Source of the DNA: Thermoguttaceae bacterium | Lineage (GTDB): Bacteria; Planctomycetota; Planctomycetia; Pirellulales; Thermoguttaceae | Length of the DNA stretch: 5,513 nt | Direction: 5' to 3' | NCBI GenBank assembly: GCA_028695865.1 | Contig: JAQVID010000273.1 | Location: 1-5,513, forward strand | Part shown: in pieces, positions 4,857-5,513 of the stretch | Layout of the letters: the number at the start of each line of letters is the position of its first letter | Numbering within the stretch: position 1 is the first letter of the stretch | Notes under the pieces: generated by a model | What the model saw: the letters and a program-made list of their open reading frames with translations, nothing else | Told to the model about the DNA's origin: nothing | The model's database searches: none | Program-made: the position numbers and the translations under genes

Positions 4857-5513
4857 ATGCCAAATAAATTGAAAATAGAAAACAAGCTTTCCGGTCGAGT
4901 CGCAATCGTACTGACCTTTGCGATTTTCACGCTGGGAATCGTGACGGGCTCGTGGGTCTGCGCGTATGGATTTGGGTACACTCGCGACATTAACCCGGCG
5001 ACCGGTCGTCCCAGCGGCGAGCAACCGGTTTACAATACATATGACGCCGGGAAAGTCAATGCCCAGGGGATAACCCTTGAACCGACAAAAATACTTAAAC
5101 GTCAAGTCGTTCCTGCCGTGGAGTATGGTCAGGACGCAGGTGCTTCCGCAAATGCCGTGTCACAGGGAAAGCCGATCGTTGTTACCACTCCTGTTCCTGC
5201 GCGAACTCCGGTTGGTAATACGAATGCTGCGACCGAAGTTGCCAAGCCTGAAGTGAAACCGGTCGCTCCGGCTCAAGCAGAGAAAACGGCCAAGACGACC
5301 GAAATCGCCAAGCCTGAAGCCAAACCGGTCGCACCGGCTCAAGCAGAGAAAACGGCCAAGACGACCGAAGTTGCCAAGTCTGAAGTGAAACCGGTCGCTC
5401 CGGCTCAAGCAGAGAAAACGGCCAAGACGACCGAAGTCGCCAAGCCTGAAGCCAAACCGGTCGCTCCGGCTCAAGCAGAGAAAACGGCCAAGACGACCGA
5501 AGTCGCCAAGGCT
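4857..5513 (+). CDS. Membrane-anchored protein with 22-residue Ala/Lys/Pro repeats (partial, right end missing)
   Basis: I do not recognise the family. The 219 visible residues start with a short basic cytoplasmic tail and one membrane helix (about 15-37, VAIVLTFAIFTLGIVTGSWV). With no cleavage motif, this looks like a signal anchor with the rest periplasmic. Residues 38-128 are polar and Pro/Gly-containing. Residues 129-216 are four copies of a 22-residue repeat (AKPE-[VA]-KPVAPAQ then AEKTAKTTEV), and a fifth begins. The segment is charged, low-complexity and probably extended, like the spacers of TonB, TolA or cell-wall-spanning proteins. A globular domain may follow beyond the window. Start: GAGG at 4847-4850 is 6 nt before ATG 4857. 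It lies 29 bp after the adaptor stop with no terminator between, so it is likely co-transcribed and may work in the same envelope complex. Confidence 0.85.
   Translation, partial: MPNKLKIENKLSGRVAIVLTFAIFTLGIVTGSWVCAYGFGYTRDINPATGRPSGEQPVYNTYDAGKVNAQGITLEPTKILKRQVVPAVEYGQDAGASANAVSQGKPIVVTTPVPARTPVGNTNAATEVAKPEVKPVAPAQAEKTAKTTEIAKPEAKPVAPAQAEKTAKTTEVAKSEVKPVAPAQAEKTAKTTEVAKPEAKPVAPAQAEKTAKTTEVAKA
5241..5513 (+). repeat. 66-bp coding tandem repeat, four full units plus the start of a fifth
   Basis: The units are 5241-5306, 5307-5372, 5373-5438 and 5439-5504, and a fifth starts at 5505. A short tail of an earlier unit (ACCGAAGTT) directly precedes the first. By my count units differ pairwise at 2-5 of 66 bases, including synonymous positions, so the copies are recent or homogenised. 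Units 1 and 3 carry GAAGTG and units 2 and 4 carry GAAGCC, which indicates a 132-bp higher-order period. The fifth unit diverges at its third codon (GCT instead of CCT/TCT), which may mark the end of the array. Confidence 0.95.

Noticed and set aside
5160..5474. Minus-strand open frame with Ser/Arg/Phe repeats
   Set aside because: Its repeats are the reverse complement of the 66-bp coding repeat. The plus frame has a ribosome-binding site, a start and a membrane helix.
5241..5513. CRISPR-like array from regularly spaced repeats
   Set aside because: The repeats are contiguous 66-bp units without variable spacers and stay in frame as protein sequence.

Overview
The window looks like a piece of a planctomycete chromosome, probably a Pirellulales-like lineage. 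This is inferred from gene content rather than from a marker gene. The strongest hint is a protein that joins cytoplasmic GAF domains to an HlyD-type periplasmic adaptor, an arrangement I associate mainly with Planctomycetota. The long-form NadA and the variant DgkA-family kinase fit the same picture. Base composition is moderate and similar throughout, and I see no tRNA, rRNA, insertion sequence, CRISPR array or integrase.

Layout. On the minus strand, bases 1-389 hold the N-terminal third or so of a secreted alpha/beta-hydrolase esterase, cut by the left edge. Bases 390-764 are a divergent intergenic region. It holds a near-consensus minus-strand promoter with a potentially folded leader, a 13-bp tandem repeat, and a plus-strand promoter followed by a strong leader hairpin. 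Bases 765-1946 encode quinolinate synthase (NadA). It overlaps a small integral-membrane lipid kinase of the DgkA/undecaprenol kinase family (to 2428), so these two are almost certainly co-transcribed. A 308-bp gap follows, with a promoter near its right end. Then come a 696-residue GAF-GAF-TM-HlyD adaptor (2737-4827) and, 29 bp later with a good ribosome-binding site, a second membrane-anchored protein. That protein carries a 22-residue Ala/Lys/Pro/Thr/Glu repeat and runs off the right edge.

How the genes relate. nadA-dgk is a small housekeeping operon (NAD synthesis plus lipid phosphorylation) with no obvious biochemical link beyond co-expression. The right-hand pair looks like the start of an envelope or export operon. 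The adaptor can sense something in the cytoplasm through its GAF domains and reach into the periplasm through its hairpin. The next protein is inner-membrane anchored, with a long, extended, probably disordered periplasmic segment. The rest of that operon, where a transporter, M50-like peptidase or second HlyD protein might be expected, lies outside the window. The best candidate for an under-described system is this GAF/HlyD adaptor with its repeat-bearing partner.
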